Assembly (NCBI GenBank): GCA_028023455.1
Contig: JAQFVV010012508.1
Coordinates: 2,477,877-2,541,876 of the forward strand
Length of the DNA: 64,000 nucleotides
From: Epiperipatus broadwayi
Lineage: Eukaryota; Onychophora; Udeonychophora; Euonychophora; Peripatidae
Direction of reading: 5' to 3'
Shown here piece after piece: positions 59,437-64,000 of this stretch. Below the pieces are notes generated by a model that saw only the letters and a list, made by a program, of their open reading frames with translations, was not told the DNA's origin and did not search any database. Numbering within the stretch: position 1 is the first letter of the stretch; each line of letters opens with the position of its first letter. Position numbers and translations under genes: made by a program.

Positions 59437-59538
59437 CTTCATAGCGTAAGCATGTGTTTTAAATACCTACAGAGGTCCCTAGTGACGATTTTTTCAGACG
59501 CTCATTGCTAAGGTTTACAGCCTTGTTAAAACTATTAC
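59437..59538 (+). mobile_element. Half hairpin, family I (loop plus one arm)
   Basis: CTTCATAGCGTAAG is the loop of the family I hairpin, and CATGTGTTTTAAATACCTAC through TTAAAACTATTAC is its right arm; the left arm is wholly absent. The other arm of the family J palindrome, which lacks this piece (GAGGTTATCTTTTATGAAAA on the inverse strand), shows the empty site. The insertion starts exactly at the loop. Confidence 0.82.
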
Positions 59539-59804
59539 GAAAAAGTGAATTGAAAAAGAGAGTAAAAGAAACTTTGATAATAAAATATTTTGACTCTGAT
59601 GCAATTATCTCATGAAAACATTCTTTGATGTTAAAGGAAGTTGGGGTTTTTGAAGTGAATGATGGGAAGACTTTTGTATATGTTTAGATGAATTTTACTT
59701 GAGAAGGTCTATTTGTTAATAGATAAAATCATGGTGTGGAAGAATTTTAGTAAAATTTTATTGTTTTGGCTAGTATTGTGGTGTTGTATGAATTTCTATT
59801 TTAT

Positions 59805-60272
59805 ATATAAGTAGAATATAATAAGAGATGTAAAGAATAAATAAGTTTAATTCAATAAATAACATGTAGATAATAATAAATGAAAGGATAGTTACACAAT
59901 TAACTAGGCAAGATGGCCCAAAATAAATTTAAGCGATTAACATATTTATTTATAAAGAAAATTAAAATTGAATGAAGTGATACTTGAAAAGCCTGTAATT
60001 CTGATTGGTTTAAAAACATAATTGAAGTAGTACAATAAACTGTTTTTGAAGAAGTAGCTCTAATCCAGATTTACGGAAAGTGAGTTGAAATATTCTAGGA
60101 AGATTATACTGACATTTTTATTATTTATGTAAGATTTTAGAAATTCAACATCATCCTTTTCAACCATTATCGATCCACTGCAGAATTAAGGGCTCTCCGA
60201 GTTCAACCCATCTTTTCCTGTCTCTAGCCTCTCTTCTTCAAATAATTTCTTAGACATTATTTATTTTAAAAC
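59805..60272. other. AT-rich sequence
   Basis: Nothing recognised. Confidence 0.4.
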
Positions 60273-60656
60273 GGTTCATGCAATGTTTATGCATGTTATG
60301 CATATCTATTTTATGATTTAGCACTTATTAATAAATGGTTCATGCAATGTTTATGCACATTATGCATATCAATGTTATGATTTAGTATTCGTTAGTAAAT
60401 GGTTCATGCAATGTTCATGCATGACATGCCTATCAATTTTATGATTTAGTACTTGTTAATAAATGGTTCATGCAATGTTTATGCATGTTATGCATATCAA
60501 TTTTATGATTTAGTACTCGTTAATGAATGGTTCATGCAATGTTTATGCATGACATGCCTATCGATTTTATGATTTAGTACTCGTTAATAAATGGTTCATG
60601 CAATGTTTATGCATGTTATGCGCATTAATTTTATGATTTAGTACTTATTAATAAAT
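60273..60656. repeat. Six tandem copies of a 64-bp unit
   Basis: Exactly 384 bases, starting at GGTTCATGCAATGTTTATGC and ending at ATAAAT, with no length changes. Units differ in a few places: units 3 and 5 have GACATGCCTATC where 1, 4 and 6 have GTTATGC. This suggests that a two-unit block was duplicated. The units contain palindromic words such as ATGCAT. Confidence 0.95.
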
Positions 60657-61664
60657 GATTCAATTAATAATCAGTGTAACCTAATTTTATATATAACAGT
60701 TTTCCTAAAAGAAACTCAGTTTCATATAGAGAAACTGTCATGTAAATGGATCTGGTAAAAAAAAATGCATATGTGAAAAAGAGAGAAAAATTAGAATTTA
60801 ACTCCCATTAGGATTTTTTTTTGCCAAGCTGTTTTTTAAGCCAATGAAACCCCTTTTTACATCTTAATGATGCAATAGTTCATAAAATTGATGACGCTAG
60901 CTCAAAACTTGAGATGCTAAAATAAATTGAGTTAAGACGGAAGCAGCAATAGCAAGTTATCACTAACAATACTTAAGAATTAGTATTTGATCATAGGATT
61001 CTATTGACTAGTTAGTTATTCTATCTACCTTTGGGTAGAGTATTTAATATAGGTGCATTTTTTTTGTAAAAAGATTCTTTGAACTATAAAGCTGCATTTA
61101 GCAAAACAAATAGAAATTTCAAACGATTACAGATTTGGACATAATGGATTGAAAAAGCCAATGTTTTTTTGCAAATTTAGTTACAGTTAAGAAATAACCA
61201 ATTAACTAAACAAAATAATCTCAATAAAAAGTGTCATAAATCGTTTTTATATGACGGAGAAGAAATAAAACTAATAATATATACACAGGGCTAGTGTAAT
61301 CACTTGTGCACCTTGTACATTAGAATGGAGCCACAAAGGGAACAGCAAAAATTGGCCTAAACTATATGAAAAATAAATCGAGTCACATTTTTTTCTTTAG
61401 AAATTAGAGTTCAAGATAGCATTATTTAAATTTGTATACAATAAAACTTCACTATATTGTATATATTTTTTAAATCAGTAATTTGAAATAATCTAGTAGT
61501 CAATAGCTTGTGAAATTTTTAAGCAGGGATATTTTATTACGGTATCGCTGCCAAAAAATGTAAGCAAGGAACATAAACCAGAGCATTTCTAATTTGGCAA
61601 CCCCATAGCCATTTTATTTTCCCATAACAATGTATTTTTTTTATTTTTACTAACTGCTGTTTGC
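60657..61664. other. AT-rich sequence, nothing recognised
   Basis: No element or gene seen. Confidence 0.4.
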
Positions 61665-62200
61665 AGAATTCGAACTCAGACTTTCACACGACCCTCAACT
61701 CTCCATGCCATCTCATATTGTTGACCCACTTGATCACACACATGTTGAAAAGATAAATAATCACCAATATACATATTTCATGCTAAACCAGTACTCATCA
61801 GTTGATCCAGATTATCATCTCCACACATATATACAACCAGTGCTCAGCTTTATATTGATAACCAATCTTCATACTTTAATGGACAGGCTTCAAACTACTC
61901 CAACCCACAACTTTTCAGTCTTCCATTTCATTGAAAATCTGATGATGGAATGTTCAAAGCCCACATTAGTGACAAGCCTGTTCATTAAAGTATGAAGATT
62001 GACTATCTTAATATAAAGCTGAGCACTGATAGTATATATGTGTGGTGATGGTAATCTGGACTAACTGATGAGTGCTGGTTAAGCACAAAATACATATATT
62101 GGTGATTATTTATCTTTTCAACATATGTGTAATCAGGTGGGTCAGCAATATGAGATGGCAAGGAGAGTTGAGGTCATGCAAAAGTCTACATTATATATAT
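61665..62200. mobile_element. Family C element with long inverted arms, copy 5
   Basis: Left AGAATTCGAACTCAGACTTT to about 61960 pairs with 61975-62190 (ending GAGGTCATGCAAAAGTCT). The centre is short (GCCCACATTAGTGACAAG). TA-rich repeats and two copies of CAGGTTTAAGCCTAG follow (near 62205 and 62243), the downstream part of the family. Confidence 0.8.
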
Positions 62201-62329
62201 ATATACAGGTTTAAGCCTAGATATATATTATATATATATATACAGGTTTAAGCCTAGATAGTGTATTAATTTACATATTGAAATATAGGGCATCAAAGGT
62301 CTGCTGTATGTAAAAATGGATTATTCTCC

Positions 62330-62760
62330 AGTACATGAGGGGTCAGAGTGACTAAATATCAACATGGGTAGGATGATAACATTGTCACTAATATAGACTT
62401 TGAACATTCCATCATCAGATTTTCAATGAAATGGAAAGCTGAAGAGTTGTGGGTTGGAGTAGTTTGAAGCCTGTCCATTAAAGTATGAAGATTGGCTATC
62501 TTAATATAAAGCTGAACACTGATTGTATATATGTGTGGAGATGGTAATGTGGACCAACTGATGAGTGCTGGTTTAGCACGAAATTCATATATTGGTGATT
62601 ATTTATCTTTTCAAAATGTGTGTGATCAGGTGGGTCAGCAATATGAGATGGCATGGAGAGTTGAAGGTCATGTGAAAGTCTTTGACTTCTGCATATATTA
62701 CACACACATATATATATATATATGCAGGTTTAAGCCTGTATAATGTATCAAATAATAATA
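62330..62760 (+). mobile_element. Family C element, long body without inverted arm
   Basis: Begins AGTACATGAGGGGTCAGAGT and includes ATCAACATGGGTAGGATGAT, the region that is cut off in shorter copies. It continues through AACATTCCATCATCAGATTT and TGGACCAACTGATGAGTGCT to AAGTCTTTGACTTCTGCATA, then a CA/TA run and GCAGGTTTAAGCCTGTATAA. It gives the fullest view of the plain (non-palindromic) family. Confidence 0.78.
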
Positions 62761-63064
62761 TCTGGAATAGATGGACCTTTCCTTTTTATTTCAATTTCTT
62801 CATGTAATGACAATTGGGGAAGTATAATTTTTTTATATACTCAACATTAAAACCCGTCATGATAAATATTTAAAATGATATTTATTATTTTGTTATATTT
62901 TTCTGTAATAAATATTTATGTGTTACGTTATAAATGTTAATTACAAGAAAGAAAAAGTAATATTTTATTGCTCACCCTAAATGAAAACAAAAATTTATTT
63001 ACTCTGAAGAGAAACCAGAATAGATAATGATATTATGTTTAAAGAATTACTGATGCTGCCATAG
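62761..63064. other. AT-rich sequence
   Basis: Nothing recognised. Confidence 0.4.
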
Positions 63065-63452
63065 GGAAAAATATGGGTGATTTATTTTGTAAATTATGTA
63101 AGGAAGGAATAGAAAATATTAGGCATCTGTTAATTGAATGTAAATGATTGAAACAGAAAGGGCGCATATAATGAAGTTATGGTAGAATAAATATGAAAAA
63201 AGTGATTATACAGAAAGTGGATTATTGGTTTTTATGCTGGGTTTGGTAAAAGATAAGGGGTATTTAGATATAAAGACCATAGAGATGACAAAGATTATAT
63301 TGTGGAAATGGGATGGACCAGAATATGGGAAAACATGGAGTCAGGAATGGAAAATAAAGTGGCTAACAGGTTCCTCTGGGTATAGTTGTTGAGAGAATCC
63401 TGACTTCGTTTAAGGAGAAGCCACAGTACATCACATCACATCACATGCATTG
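63065..63452 (+). pseudogene. 5'-truncated copy of the 31247-33895 LINE
   Basis: Matches 33512-33890 closely: GGGTGATTTATTTTGTAAAT, then the knuckle-coding part CKLCKEGIENIRHLLIEC, through AAGTGATTATACAGAAAGTG and GGAGAAGCCACAGTACATCA. It ends with a CATCACATCACATCACAT tail. The tail is longer here than in the first copy, so the element's natural 3' end is in this short repeat. Confidence 0.85.
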
Positions 63453-64000
63453 ATAAAAATGAATTTCAATGGAACTCAAATGACATTCACTGAATATGAT
63501 ATTTCTGGCACTGCCACAATTAGCAGCTTCTTTAAAGCATGACTTGAAATAATTATTTTTAAAAACAGTTTGATTAGCCATATTTACATAATAATTATGC
63601 AAATTATTGAATATATTGAAATTTTTTTATCATCTCCTCTTATACACTTTAATGCAAATTATTGAATGATTGTTATATTATTAATATCTTCAAGCACAAA
63701 TTTAATAAATTTTTTTTTGGGGGGTGTGCTGTAATGCTTATGGAACAGCTGCTACTGCTAGTATTACTATCATTGTTAACATCACATGATGTGATAATAG
63801 CAGAATATCTATATTGCATTCTTTTATTGATTATAAATTGACACTGAATTAAGGTTAAAAGTACCTTTGAAAATATCATTAATTTTGATGGCTATCCCCC
63901 CTCCAAATTCTATTATATAAATTTATATCAACATTTTACAAAATTATTACACTTTGAATTGTAAGTGTCAAATTAATTCAACCCACAACTTTGACAACAT
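63453..64000. other. AT-rich sequence, nothing recognised
   Basis: Poly(T)/poly(G) run near 63711-63725; no other feature. Confidence 0.4.

Larger units (their letters stand above)
58442..59804. mobile_element. Large head-to-head palindrome of Penelope-like 3' ends, family J
   Basis: The left half (to about 59100) and right half are inverted copies of about 650-700 bases: CATATAACACTACAATACTA pairs with TAGTATTGTGGTGTTGTATG at the ends, and GGCATCAATTAGTAAATTGA with its inverse near the centre. Each half encodes, outward, the GIY-YIG endonuclease end of a PLE protein. The right half also contains a 102-base insertion (59437-59538). The arms have diverged clearly, so the structure is old, or two separate copies joined head to head. 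Confidence 0.75.

Overview
The window looks like AT-rich (roughly 70% A+T by eye, not counted), repeat-rich intergenic or intronic DNA from a metazoan, probably an invertebrate. The reasons are: no dense gene array; long introns or gaps with TA-rich microsatellites; a tRNA-derived SINE with 15-17 bp target-site duplications; several animal non-LTR retrotransposon types; Penelope-like elements (PLEs) with a GIY-YIG endonuclease; hAT and piggyBac-like DNA transposons; and abundant palindromic (snap-back) elements. I could not identify the species. No intact host gene was found. The best candidate for host coding sequence is a single first exon (15389-15449) ending in a strong 5' splice site in an unusually CpG-rich patch.

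Layout. 0.5-8.1 kb: a palindromic element (family A), a decayed PLE reverse transcriptase (3.35-5.7 kb) split by a palindromic element (family B), and an RTE-like LINE tail. 8.4-11.6 kb: a SINE, a family C element with perfect inverted ends, a protein-like 133-bp repeat and a tandem array that repeats a splice-acceptor-like tract. 13.2-14.7 kb: a hAT transposon remnant with an 8-bp duplication. 15.4 kb: the candidate exon. 16.9-20.3 kb: (ATT)/(GTT) microsatellite and C/B elements. 21.2-25.3 kb: two L1/Tx1-like LINE copies, the second with its endonuclease part inverted (twin-priming layout). 27.4-33.9 kb: hairpin element, SINE, a CR1/Jockey-like LINE on the minus strand carrying a nested piggyBac-like insertion, and a second LINE on the plus strand. 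34.5-40.4 kb: family C, H, K palindromes and a SINE. 40.9-42.0 kb: a 15-bp satellite. 43.2-51.7 kb: PLE end fragments, nested palindromes, family B/K copies and an RTE-like LINE. 53.4-58.07 kb: repeat-poor, nothing recognised. 58.1-63.5 kb: family B, a large head-to-head PLE palindrome, a 64-bp satellite, two family C copies and a 5'-truncated LINE tail.

The most interesting theme is that many unrelated-looking elements share one architecture: a 5'-truncated body preceded by an inverted copy of its own 3' end, with arm lengths from about 46 to about 650 bp. In two family C copies the arms are perfect within the element but differ between copies, so the inverted arm seems to be made at insertion. 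Some of these elements carry PLE endonuclease or PLE tail sequence, and several carry a motif of the form CTGATGA - short stem - GAAAC, resembling the hammerhead-ribozyme motifs known from PLE terminal repeats. I infer a set of non-autonomous families moved by, or derived from, PLEs.
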